The translations under genes were made by a program, and so were the position numbers. Below the pieces are notes generated by a model. That model saw only the letters and a list, made by a program, of their open reading frames with translations, was not told where the DNA came from and did not search any database. From positions 1 through 7,942 of the forward strand of contig JAWOBA010000159.1 in the NCBI GenBank assembly GCA_046498285.1: a stretch of DNA of 7,942 nucleotides, in the 5' to 3' direction. Positions 1 through 6,349 of the stretch are shown one piece after another (position 1 is the stretch's first letter; each line of letters begins with the position of its first letter). The stretch comes from B33-G16 sp046498285. GTDB taxonomy: Bacteria > Desulfobacterota > DSM-4660 > Desulfatiglandales > B25-G16.

Positions 1-163
1 CTTGATCCTGTTAAGACATCTTAAATCATTTCCCGGATTTTCAATAATAGAAAATAGGATATCGATTGGGAAGAGTATGATTTTTTTATAAGAGAAAAAG
101 ATTTCAAAATCCACCTCTCGAGACCTGCTACGCCGATCAGATATGGTTTATGCACACCCTTTA
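1..163. other. Left edge, no supported gene
   Basis: AT-rich sequence to the left of the repeat element. A plus-strand frame is open from base 2 to a TAA at 89-91 (29 codons, ending IGKSMIFL). It could be the tail of a gene entering from outside the window, but I recognise nothing in it. On the minus strand a GTG-started frame of about 43 codons begins MHKPYLIGVAG and stops near position 21. It has no recognisable continuation after that phrase. Neither frame is long or characteristic enough to call. Confidence 0.4.
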
Positions 164-245
164 AGACCTTTGCATAACCCCTCTTGATCTAAAGACGATG
201 GGATTTTTTCAGTTCCAAGGCTCCCGGGTTGGTCTTTTCAGCAAC

Positions 246-350
246 GTATCCATGGGGGAGTTTTGCCCTCTCCGAGCGGGAGGCTCTCCGAGCCGGAAGC
301 CCTCCGCATTGCCCCGATAAATCGGGGCCTGCGGGTTCCCCCATGGATAC
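246..350. repeat. Central inverted repeat with 14-bp perfect arms
   Basis: GTATCCATGGGGGA at 246-259 is the exact reverse complement of 337-350. The 77-base interior contains one copy of the GC-rich 33-base unit (269-301) and the short palindrome CCCCGATAAATCGGGG (312-327). This forms the core of the 164-475 element. No U-run follows either arm, so a terminator role is not indicated. Confidence 0.85.
269..301. repeat. 33-base GC-rich direct repeat, unit 1
   Basis: This unit begins TCTCCGAGCGGGAGGCTCT and recurs in the same orientation at 374-406, with 32 of 33 bases identical. Each unit has internal GC-rich stems such as GAGC/GCTC and GGCTC/GAGCC. The two units sit in opposite arms of the larger palindrome but in direct orientation, so they break its symmetry. 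This suggests a later duplication or insertion of the unit. Confidence 0.85.
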
Positions 351-373
351 ATTACGAAAAGACAGCACCCTTC

Positions 374-406
374 TCTCCGAGCGGGAGGCTCTACGAGCCG
401 GAAGCC
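374..406. repeat. 33-base GC-rich direct repeat, unit 2
   Basis: Second copy of the unit at 269-301, differing by one base (A instead of C after the shared GGCTCT). It lies between the 14-bp arm at 337-350 and the inner terminal repeat at 427-437. It ends against CACCAGTCACTTCA, a stretch that is also found, diverged, near 6251-6265. Confidence 0.85.
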
Positions 407-534
407 ACCAGTCACTTCAAAAAAGTCCATCGTCTTTTTGAGGATGGTGAAAATCGCCAAGTTTTTCAAAGGTCTCCCTTTTTTATAGTCAGTCATAAGT
501 TGTTTGTTGTTAGTTTAAAATATCTACGAATAAT

Positions 535-562
535 TGTTCACCGCAAAGCTTAGCGGTGAACA
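535..562 (-). terminator. 10-bp hairpin downstream of the argS operon
   Basis: TGTTCACCGC (535-544) pairs perfectly with 553-562 around an 8-base loop, AAAGCTTA. It begins 13 bases after the stop codon of the minus-strand acetyltransferase gene, where a transcription terminator is expected. The minus-strand sequence after it is ATTATTCG, only a weak U-tract. A Rho-independent terminator is therefore plausible but not textbook, and the hairpin could instead act in mRNA stability. Confidence 0.5.
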
Positions 563-575
563 TAAAAAAGAACAC

Positions 576-1034
576 TCATAGCTCAAGAATCATCGCGGTC
601 TCATCACAGTCGGGAAACTTCGGGCATTTTATACAATCAGCCCATATCTTATGTGGCAGCAATGATTTTTCTACCTCCTTGAAACCAAACTGGGCAAAAA
701 AGCTGGTTATTAAGGTCAAAACAAATACCTTTCTGAGTCCAAGTTCTACTGCCTCTGAGAGGCATGCGTTAATAAGTTGAGATCCAAGCCCTCTTTTTTG
801 GCTTTCTTCAACAACGGCTAAAGATCGTATCTCCCCTAAATCTTCCCAGGATATACTAAGGGTACATACTCCCAAGAGGTCTCCCTTTACCTCGCTATTT
901 TCTATAACATAAAAATCCCGTAGATGGTCATAGAGTTCACTTAATGAACGAGGGAGTAAGAGAGACTGGTTTGCATAATGGGTTAAGATTGTGTGTATAG
1001 ATTTTACATCCTGAATTTTTCCTTTCCTAAGCAT
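576..1034 (-). CDS. Short GNAT N-acetyltransferase, ArgA-like (probable N-acetylglutamate synthase)
   Basis: A 152-residue single-domain GNAT acetyltransferase. The acetyl-CoA binding motif is visible as SLAVVEESQKRGLG (residues 71-84; Q79-x-R-G-x-G84), preceded by the beta-strand EIR. The N-terminal part contains LPRSLSELY (27-35). The C-terminal tail DCIKCPKFPDCDETAM (133-148) has cysteines at 134, 137 and 143. From family knowledge, this layout is typical of the short, kinase-domain-free N-acetylglutamate synthases found in Deltaproteobacteria and actinobacteria. These make N-acetylglutamate from glutamate and acetyl-CoA, the first step of arginine synthesis, in the cytoplasm. The start is fixed by AAGGA six bases upstream. 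It is the last gene of the argS operon, 17 bases after the SPOR gene, so the gene beside it uses the end-product of its proposed pathway. Substrate assignment is inference: GNAT enzymes vary widely in acceptor, so no symbol is given. Confidence 0.78.
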   Translation of the reverse strand: MLRKGKIQDVKSIHTILTHYANQSLLLPRSLSELYDHLRDFYVIENSEVKGDLLGVCTLSISWEDLGEIRSLAVVEESQKRGLGSQLINACLSEAVELGLRKVFVLTLITSFFAQFGFKEVEKSLLPHKIWADCIKCPKFPDCDETAMILEL

Positions 1035-1040
1035 CGGGAT

Positions 1041-1045
1041 TCCTT
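1041..1045 (-). promoter_or_regulatory. Ribosome binding site of the ArgA-like gene
   Basis: AAGGA on the minus strand, six bases before the ATG at 1034. It supports that start and lies in the 17-base gap after the SPOR gene stop. Confidence 0.65.
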
Positions 1046-1051
1046 ACCTTT

Positions 1052-1669
1052 TTATTTATTGTTAGAATGCACAATAAAAGGATTAAAACCTTCTCTATCG
1101 CTCAACATTTTTGCGTATTGTTTGGCCTTTTCTATGGTAGAGTATGGGCCACATCGAATTCTATAAAAGATATCGCCATTGATCATAATTTGATAATAAT
1201 AGGCCTGGTAGCCCAATCTGATTAATCTTCTCACCATTTTTTCCGTTTCCGTCTTATCCTTGAGCGCCACTACTTGAATGCTATAATTGTGGGTTTCCTC
1301 TTTTACTTGCCTGAGTTGTTTCTTCTCCGTTTTGTTGTCAGGATGTTTTAACAAAGTGGGAGGGGCCACCTGTTTCTTAGCTTTTTCTTTTTTATCAATA
1401 AGCTGATTATAAAAGCTCAGTTCATCTATTTGTATAGGATTTACAAGATCATTTTGTTCCTTTGGTTCATCCTTCGCAATCTTTTTTTTGATAAAAGAAA
1501 AGGTCTCCACTGAGTCTGGTAATAGCCCCCTGCCCACCAATATTCCCAAGAAAAACACCCAGCCCAGCACAAAGAAAAATCCGATAGATAATAAAAAGCC
1601 GGATTTGAAAGAGAATTGAAAGATGTGCCTCTTTCTTTCTTTCTTTGGGGTAGATTTTTTATTGACCAT
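1052..1669 (-). CDS. Membrane-anchored SPOR-domain protein
   Basis: A 205-residue bitopic inner-membrane protein. A short, very basic cytoplasmic N-terminus (residues 1-22, rich in K and R) is followed by one hydrophobic segment (about 24-48, GFLLSIGFFFVLGWVFFLGI). Next comes a charged, lysine-rich periplasmic linker (about 60-125) and a C-terminal SPOR domain (about 127-202). In the SPOR domain YSIQVVAL, the helix ETEKMVRRLIRLGY and the hallmark FYRIRCGPYSTIEKAKQ are visible. SPOR domains bind denuded glycan strands of septal peptidoglycan, so a role in cell division or septal wall metabolism, similar in architecture to FtsN, is likely. It starts ten bases after the argS stop and has no clear Shine-Dalgarno sequence (the gap is TTAGCAAATA), so translation is probably coupled to argS. 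Calling it FtsN would go beyond the evidence. Confidence 0.85.
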   Translation of the reverse strand: MVNKKSTPKKERKRHIFQFSFKSGFLLSIGFFFVLGWVFFLGILVGRGLLPDSVETFSFIKKKIAKDEPKEQNDLVNPIQIDELSFYNQLIDKKEKAKKQVAPPTLLKHPDNKTEKKQLRQVKEETHNYSIQVVALKDKTETEKMVRRLIRLGYQAYYYQIMINGDIFYRIRCGPYSTIEKAKQYAKMLSDREGFNPFIVHSNNK

Positions 1670-1679
1670 TATTTGCTAA

Positions 1680-3338
1680 TTACATCGTTTCAGGGGAACT
1701 AAGCCCTAAGAGGTTGAGGCCGTTTTTGATTACAATCTTAACCGCCAGGGATAGAAAAAGCCTCGCCTGGCATAAGGTTTTATCTTTGCCGATGATCCTA
1801 TGTCTATTATAGTATTTGTGAAAGGCACCAGCAAGTTCTATCAAGTAATACGTCAGCCTGTGAGGTGCCAATTCTCTGGCAATTTCCTCGATGAGGGAAG
1901 GAAATTCAGCCATTTTTCTTATCAGCGCAATTTCTTCATCTAAAACCAAGCGTTGAAGAACAGGAGTCGGTTCTTCAGGAAGCAGAATATTTTGAGTGGC
2001 TGACTTTCTAAATAGGCTGCAGATTCTTGCATGGGCATATTGAACATAATATACTGGATTTTCACTGTCTTTTCTTTTAACCAGGTCTATGTCAAAATCA
2101 AGGGGGGATGTATGATCCTTGCTCAAAAAAACAAAGCGCACTGCATCTATCCCAACATCATCTACCAGCTCTTTGAGGGTAACATATCTGCCTGATCTCT
2201 TGGACATCTTCACCTCAGACCCTGCTTCCCAAAGCTTGACCAGTTGAATAAGGAGGACGTTTAGCCAGTCTTTCGGGATTCCTTCGGCCATGAGGGCTGC
2301 CTTAACCCTGGTTATATAACCGTGATGATCAGCACCCCAAATATTTATTACTCTTTTAAACCTCCTTTCCCATTTATCAAGATGGTATGAGATATCTGTG
2401 GCAAAATAGGTAAGGTTTCCATTTTTCTTTCGAATAACCCTATCTTTATCGTCACCAAAAGAGGAAGTTTTGATCCAAAGTGCACCATCCTTTTTAAAAA
2501 GCAGCCCCTTTTTTTCAATTAATTTGATGGTATGATCAATTTTACCCGATGAGTAAAGGTCACTTTCATTATACCAGAAATCAAAATGTACCCTAAAATG
2601 GGCAAGGTCTGTTTTTATTTCCTCTAACATTTTATCTTTACCCAACTGAGACAATAGGTCTATGGCATCATGGATATCAAGATCTTCTAATGTTGTGTTT
2701 TGGGAGATTTCAGTTGCCAAGTCCTGGATATAATCTCCCTGATAACCATCTGAAGGAAATGGATAGGATGGGTCAAACAATTGCCTCCACCTGCTATAAA
2801 TAGACTCTCCCAGGACTTTGATCTGTTTGCCTGTATCATTTATATAAAACTCTCTGCTTATGTCATAACCGCAAAAATCCAATATTCTACAAAGGGTGTC
2901 TCCTAAAGCTGCACCGCGGCCATGACCAAGGTGAAGAGGGCCGGTAGGGTTGGCGCTAACAAACTCTACCATTATTTTTTCCTTTTTCCCAAGGTAGTTG
3001 CGACCATAATCGTCCTTTAGGGTAATAACTTGTGATAGAAGATCATGCCATTGCTCTATTGTAACGAAGAAATTAATAAAACCAGCACCACCTATCTCTG
3101 CTTTTAGAATAACGTTATTATGGTCTATTAAGTGGCGGATAATTATTTCAGCGATATTCGAAGGAGAATTTTTCTGTTTTCCAGCAAGGACCATTGCAAG
3201 ATTAGTAGCGAAATGCCCATGATTTGGATTGCTAGGAACCTCGATAACAAATTCTGGTACGGTAACCTGTTTTAGATAACCCTCCTTAAAGCAGAAATTT
3301 AGGGTATTATTAAGAATCGTAGCTAATTTTCTTTTCAT
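1680..3338 (-). CDS. argS: Arginyl-tRNA synthetase
   Basis: A class I aminoacyl-tRNA synthetase that charges tRNA(Arg) with arginine in the cytoplasm. Numbered from the chosen start it has 552 residues, normal for the family. The N-terminal Add1-type domain contains the conserved VPSNPNHGHFATNLAM (34-49). The signature FVSANPTGPLHLGHGRG (126-142) carries the HIGH motif as HLGH. YFATDISYHLDK (311-322) and GADHHGY (335-341) follow, then the KMSKR loop at 377-381. The anticodon-binding domain has YYVQYAHAR (430-438) and ends LLGLSSPETM, the usual ArgS C-terminus. The frame is open a further 37 codons upstream to 3449, but that part is encoded by a GC-rich structured patch and resembles no ArgS. 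The ATG at 3338 has GGAAGA eight bases upstream and begins MKRKLATIL, a typical ArgS N-terminus. It leads the minus-strand operon with the SPOR and ArgA-like genes. Confidence 0.97.
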   Translation of the reverse strand: MKRKLATILNNTLNFCFKEGYLKQVTVPEFVIEVPSNPNHGHFATNLAMVLAGKQKNSPSNIAEIIIRHLIDHNNVILKAEIGGAGFINFFVTIEQWHDLLSQVITLKDDYGRNYLGKKEKIMVEFVSANPTGPLHLGHGRGAALGDTLCRILDFCGYDISREFYINDTGKQIKVLGESIYSRWRQLFDPSYPFPSDGYQGDYIQDLATEISQNTTLEDLDIHDAIDLLSQLGKDKMLEEIKTDLAHFRVHFDFWYNESDLYSSGKIDHTIKLIEKKGLLFKKDGALWIKTSSFGDDKDRVIRKKNGNLTYFATDISYHLDKWERRFKRVINIWGADHHGYITRVKAALMAEGIPKDWLNVLLIQLVKLWEAGSEVKMSKRSGRYVTLKELVDDVGIDAVRFVFLSKDHTSPLDFDIDLVKRKDSENPVYYVQYAHARICSLFRKSATQNILLPEEPTPVLQRLVLDEEIALIRKMAEFPSLIEEIARELAPHRLTYYLIELAGAFHKYYNRHRIIGKDKTLCQARLFLSLAVKIVIKNGLNLLGLSSPETM

Positions 3339-3346
3339 ACATATAT

Positions 3347-3352
3347 TCTTCC
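3347..3352 (-). promoter_or_regulatory. Ribosome binding site deciding the argS start
   Basis: GGAAGA on the minus strand, eight bases before the ATG at 3338. It supports this start over the 37-codon upstream extension to 3449, which has only repeat-like sequence in front of it. Confidence 0.65.
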
Positions 3353-3384
3353 AGGTAGTTAATGTGCGTTTATTTAAAACTGCT

Positions 3385-3495
3385 TTCCCCCAACAATCTT
3401 GCCTTGGGAGACTCGCGCCGCCCTTCGCCATCGGCTTCGCCTTAGGCAAGTGCCGGGTGGGATTAGCAGGCGGGCTGGCTTGCGGGGAGAACGGA
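3385..3495. repeat. GC-rich structured patch upstream of argS
   Basis: About 110 bases of high GC in otherwise AT-rich sequence. CTTGCCT (3398-3404) and AGGCAAG (3444-3450) form a perfect 7-bp inverted repeat. It encloses the short direct repeat CTTCGCC-ATCGG-CTTCGCC and further GC-rich sequence. The abrupt base-composition change and internal symmetry suggest an inserted dispersed repeat, but there is no second copy in the window to prove it. It would lie in the 5' leader or promoter region of argS and is read through by the false N-terminal extension of that frame. A leader-RNA regulatory role cannot be excluded. Confidence 0.5.
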
Positions 3496-3893
3496 ATAAG
3501 TTGAAATCAAGAGAAACAAAAAGTATTCAAGTTCATGCATATAAGGGCCATATTCATTGCCTTTTAACCATAGATCAGTATATTATCATAGGCATCAGAT
3601 TTGAAAACTCCCGTGACTTAGTGCCTTTATATGTACTTTTTATCTTTACGAGTTTGTCCTGCAAGGCATAAAGAATGATGATACCTTTGTATATAGTGAT
3701 CTACCCATAATAGCCACTTAAATTAGCTGATAATAGATGTAATATCAAGAACTATGTAAACGCATCCGATGAAATGGTATGTATATATAAGCCTGAGTGA
3801 GAATTATGGAGAGGTATTTGATACTTCCATATACTATAAAAACTTATATTTGTAGTTCATCCATACCCTCCCTTTTAGGCCAATTGCAATAAA

Positions 3894-3899
3894 AGAGGA
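3894..3899 (+). promoter_or_regulatory. Ribosome binding site of recD2
   Basis: AGAGGA six bases before the ATG at 3906. The preceding in-frame GTG at 3903 is only three bases away, so the spacing favours the ATG slightly. Confidence 0.65.
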
Positions 3900-3905
3900 A
3901 TAGTG

Positions 3906-6080
3906 ATGTCTGTCTATCTTCAGGGCCGGATTGAAAGAATAACATATACCAATGATGACAATGGCTACACTATTGCCAAGGTAAAGGTGCAGGGATATCG
4001 GGATCTCGTGACTGTGGTTGGAAACCTGATGGCACCTACCCCAGGGGAAATCATTAAAATGTATGGTGAATGGGTTAATCATCCAAAATATGGTAAGCAG
4101 TTGAAGGTGGATCGGTACAGATCCCTGGTTCCTGCATCAGTTTACGGTATAGAAAAATATCTTGGTTCCGGCCTCATTAAAGGCATTGGTCCTGTGATGG
4201 CCAGGCGGATTGTTGAAAGATTCGGCAAAATGACCATCGATATTATTGAAAAGGAGATCGAGAAAATAACTGAAGTAGATGGTATAGGCGGTAAGCGGGT
4301 CGAAATGATCAAAAAGGCCTGGGAGGATCAGAAAGAAATCAGAGAGGTGATGATATTCCTTCAGACACATGGTGTTGGTTCAGGGTATGCCACAAAGATA
4401 TTCAAGGAATACGGAAACCGATCAATAGTAATTGTAAAGGAAAATCCCTACCGCCTGGCAACAGATATTTTTGGCATTGGTTTTTTGACTGCTGACCGTA
4501 TTGCTGAGAAGCTGGGATTTAGCAGAGATTCTGCATTACGGGCGGAAGCAGGCATACTCTATGTCCTCAACCAGCTCGCTGATGAGGGTCATGTCTATTA
4601 TCCTTATAAATTGCTCATTCAAAAGTGCAAAGAAATCCTTGGAGTAGATGGGGATGTCATCGTAAAGGCAATGAATGTCATCACAGATAACAGAATGATT
4701 GTCATTGATGACCTTACCAAGGATATCGATGATTCCAGAGAAAACAATAAGGCGGTATATCTCGCCAAGTTTTACCGTTCTGAAACCAGCATTGTCACTA
4801 ATATGAAAGCCCTGATACATACTCCCAAAGCAATACGAAAGATTGATTTAGAAAAAGCACTAAAATGGGTACAAGGGCAGCTTTCTTTTGCCTTGGCCGA
4901 AAAACAAGTTGAGGCTGTAAAATGTGCTCTCGAAAATAAGGTGCTAATCATTACTGGCGGGCCTGGTACAGGTAAGACAACAATTATTAATGCTATTCTT
5001 AAGATTTTTTCAAGGATCAGCATAAAAATCATGCTTGCTGCACCCACAGGAAGGGCTGCAAAGAGAATGAGTGAAGCTACCGGTCATAAAGCAAAGACTA
5101 TTCATCGAATGCTGGAGTACAGCGTTCAAAAACATGGATTTCAGAAAAATGAGCTCAATCCTCTCAACTGTGATCTTATGATTGTGGATGAGGCTTCAAT
5201 GATTGATACAATCCTGATGCATCATTTGCTAAAGGCCATTCCTCCAGGGGCTACCTTTATCATGGTAGGGGATGTAAACCAACTTCCCTCAGTAGGGGCC
5301 GGAAATGTACTTAAAGACCTTATCGCATCTGGTGAAATTCAGGTGGTAGAGCTCAAGGAGATTTTTCGTCAGGCTAAAGAAAGCCTGATCATTGTTAATG
5401 CTCACAGAATAAACAATGGTCTACTCCCTTCATTTAGATCTTCCAGGAAAAAACTGGATGATTTTTATTTCATTGAGCAGGACAATCCTGAAGAGGTGCT
5501 CAGAATTATATTAGAGCTCACCAAGGAGCGTATACCACAGCGTTTTGGATTCGATCCTGTTAATGACATTCAAGTGCTTACCCCTATGCATAAGGGGATA
5601 GTGGGGGCAGGAAATCTGAATGAAGAATTGCAAAATGTGCTGAATCCAGCAAAAGATGGCATTGTGCGAGGCGGGCGAAATTTCAGGGTTTATGATAAGG
5701 TTATGCAGATCAAAAACAATTATGATAAAGGGGTCTTTAACGGTGACATTGGAAGGATTACCTGTATTGACCCTGAAAATCAGGAGGCAACTATATCTTT
5801 TGATGAACGAGATGTTCCTTATGATTACACAGACCTAGATGAGATTGTATTGGCCTATGCAGTGTCAATTCATAAATCTCAAGGATCTGAATATCCAGCC
5901 ATTATCGTACCCATTATCACCCAGCATTTTAGATTATTGCAAAGGAATTTACTTTACACTGCCGTTACCAGAGGTAGGAATTTGGTGGTAATTGTTGGTA
6001 CCATTAAAGCGCTGGCAATTGGGGTCAATAATAATAGGACACAGAAACGATATACCTATTTGAGACACAGGTTGAGCTGA
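3906..6080 (+). CDS. recD2: RecD2 family ATP-dependent DNA helicase (RecD/TraA-like, SF1B)
   Basis: A 724-residue 5'-to-3' DNA helicase of the RecBC-independent RecD2 type. Residues are numbered from the ATG. An OB-like N-terminal domain begins SVYLQGRIERITY. Helix-hairpin-helix segments follow: GSGLIKGIGPVMARRIVERFG (about 88-107), VDGIGGKRV (124-132) and IFGIGFLTADRIAEKLG (188-204). The helicase core shows LAEKQVEAV (Q motif, 331-339), Walker A GGPGTGKTT (351-359), motif Ia PTGRAAKR (380-387), Walker B IVDEAS (426-431), motif III GDVNQLPS (455-462), FRQ (487-489), and in the UvrD_C_2-like end SIHKSQGSEYP (654-664) and YTAVTRGR (684-691). Length and domain order match complete RecD2 (TIGR01448-type). 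Known members act in recombination, replication-fork and oxidative-damage tolerance without RecB or RecC, neither of which is near here. An in-frame GTG at 3903 directly precedes the ATG and would add one residue. It appears monocistronic. Confidence 0.96.
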   Translation: MSVYLQGRIERITYTNDDNGYTIAKVKVQGYRDLVTVVGNLMAPTPGEIIKMYGEWVNHPKYGKQLKVDRYRSLVPASVYGIEKYLGSGLIKGIGPVMARRIVERFGKMTIDIIEKEIEKITEVDGIGGKRVEMIKKAWEDQKEIREVMIFLQTHGVGSGYATKIFKEYGNRSIVIVKENPYRLATDIFGIGFLTADRIAEKLGFSRDSALRAEAGILYVLNQLADEGHVYYPYKLLIQKCKEILGVDGDVIVKAMNVITDNRMIVIDDLTKDIDDSRENNKAVYLAKFYRSETSIVTNMKALIHTPKAIRKIDLEKALKWVQGQLSFALAEKQVEAVKCALENKVLIITGGPGTGKTTIINAILKIFSRISIKIMLAAPTGRAAKRMSEATGHKAKTIHRMLEYSVQKHGFQKNELNPLNCDLMIVDEASMIDTILMHHLLKAIPPGATFIMVGDVNQLPSVGAGNVLKDLIASGEIQVVELKEIFRQAKESLIIVNAHRINNGLLPSFRSSRKKLDDFYFIEQDNPEEVLRIILELTKERIPQRFGFDPVNDIQVLTPMHKGIVGAGNLNEELQNVLNPAKDGIVRGGRNFRVYDKVMQIKNNYDKGVFNGDIGRITCIDPENQEATISFDERDVPYDYTDLDEIVLAYAVSIHKSQGSEYPAIIVPIITQHFRLLQRNLLYTAVTRGRNLVVIVGTIKALAIGVNNNRTQKRYTYLRHRLS

Positions 6081-6092
6081 TTCTTCAGCTCA
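6073..6092 (+). terminator. 8-bp hairpin overlapping the recD2 stop
   Basis: TGAGCTGA (6073-6080, ending in the stop codon) pairs perfectly with TCAGCTCA (6085-6092) around the loop TTCT. No U-run follows directly; the nearest T-tract is near 6111-6115. It may be a weak terminator or an mRNA 3'-end stabiliser. Confidence 0.4.
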
Positions 6093-6115
6093 TTAGAAAG
6101 AGAGCCGGTTCTTTT

Positions 6116-6157
6116 AACCTAGATTATGCAGTAGGTGGCTACTGCATAATCTGGGTT
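6116..6157. repeat. Long near-perfect hairpin, 18-bp stem
   Basis: AACCTAGATTATGCAGTA (6116-6133) pairs with 6140-6157 around the six-base loop GGTGGC. The inner 13 pairs are perfect Watson-Crick, then one T-G wobble, then four more pairs. It lies between the ends of the convergent genes recD2 and the GalT-like gene. No U-tract follows on either strand, so it is not a classic terminator. The symmetry fits a bidirectional transcript barrier or the tip of a palindromic mobile repeat. It directly adjoins the diverged repeat at 6160-6290. Confidence 0.8.
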
Positions 6158-6159
6158 TA

Positions 6160-6290
6160 AGCCTCATTGGACGAACCAACCCGAGAGCCTCGACCTCCGG
6201 CCCTACCCTCTGGCCTGGAAGACCTACGGGCTGGAAGTGGAGCCCGAGTCTACCAGTCATTTCAGAAAAGTCTACCCTCTCTATTCGGAG
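6160..6290. repeat. Diverged relative of the 164-475 repeat (copy 2)
   Basis: Two blocks match copy 1. Bases 6239-6276 match 394-431 in the same orientation at 29 of 38 positions, sharing ACCAGTCA-x-TTCA-x-AAAAGTC. Bases 6175-6189 (ACCAACCCGAGAGCC) are the reverse complement of 219-233 with one mismatch. Between them is GC-rich hairpin sequence, including CGGGCT (6227-6232) pairing with AGCCCG (6241-6246). The element therefore combines parts of the right and left arms of copy 1, with much divergence. A minus-strand open frame here (6114-6344) is repeat-derived and not called. Confidence 0.6.
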
Positions 6291-6349
6291 TAAAAAAATG
6301 GTCAGGTTGTACAAAGCTCTAGCTAGGTTTAAGGACGAATTCAATCGTT

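Larger units (their letters stand above)
164..475. repeat. MITE-like nested inverted-repeat element (copy 1)
   Basis: A roughly 312-base palindromic element with no transposase. The outer ends pair: AGACCTTTGCATAAC at 164-178 against the reverse complement of 461-475 (13/15 matches). Further in, AAAGACGATGG at 191-201 is repeated perfectly inverted at 427-437, and the match continues through a T6/A6 tract (17/19 over 191-209 and 419-437). Towards the centre, GTATCCATGGGGGA (246-259) pairs perfectly with 337-350, again with a shared GTCTTTTC just outside. The centre holds CCCCGAT-AA-ATCGGGG (312-327). The arms differ because the right arm carries an extra hairpin unit. The whole can fold into a long imperfect hairpin, as expected of a non-autonomous element or a REP/BIME-like repeat. 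Short open frames across it (for example 209-496 minus, 229-441 and 263-553 plus) are products of the repeat and I do not treat them as genes. Its left end recurs at 7568-7618. Confidence 0.8.
3339..3905. other. Divergent intergenic region argS / recD2
   Basis: 567 bases between two divergently transcribed genes, which must hold promoters for both. Next to argS lies the GC-rich patch (3385-3495). The rest, about 3500-3890, is AT-rich with no coding signal I trust. A 90-codon plus frame at 3399-3671 begins inside the patch, has no recognisable motif and is rejected. Promoter-like pieces exist, for example TTGCCT (3557-3562) with TATTAT 18 bases on (3581-3586). None is strong enough to call. 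Whether a small RNA lies here cannot be told by eye. Confidence 0.5.

Noticed and set aside
21..150. Minus-strand frame beginning MHKPYLIGVAG, reminiscent of the start of P-loop kinases such as uridine kinase
   Set aside because: The expected GxGKT/S does not follow, the frame ends after about 43 codons, and the likeness covers only a few residues.
246..350. CRISPR-like reading of the GC-rich repeated units
   Set aside because: Only two 33-base units occur, 105 bases apart, inside a larger palindrome. There is no regular spacer array and no cas gene.
209..553. Three open frames (209-496 minus, 229-441 plus, 263-553 plus)
   Set aside because: They lie wholly or largely in the palindromic element, translate its GC-rich repeats (for example EPPARRE-like phrases twice), overlap on both strands and have no family motif.
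3339..3449. N-terminal extension of ArgS from an ATG at 3449
   Set aside because: The extra 37 residues are repeat-like. The ATG at 3338 has a good ribosome site and gives a family-typical N-terminus and length.
3385..3495. T-box or other known amino-acid riboswitch in front of argS
   Set aside because: I could not find a T-box sequence or a specifier/antiterminator arrangement. The structure is a simple GC-rich inverted repeat.
3399..3671. 90-codon plus-strand frame upstream of recD2
   Set aside because: It starts inside the GC-rich patch that also gives argS its false extension, then runs into AT-rich sequence. It has no ribosome site or recognisable motif.
6114..6344. 76-codon minus-strand frame between recD2 and the GalT-like gene
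   Set aside because: It covers the 18-bp hairpin and the diverged repeat; its composition follows the repeat and it has no motif.
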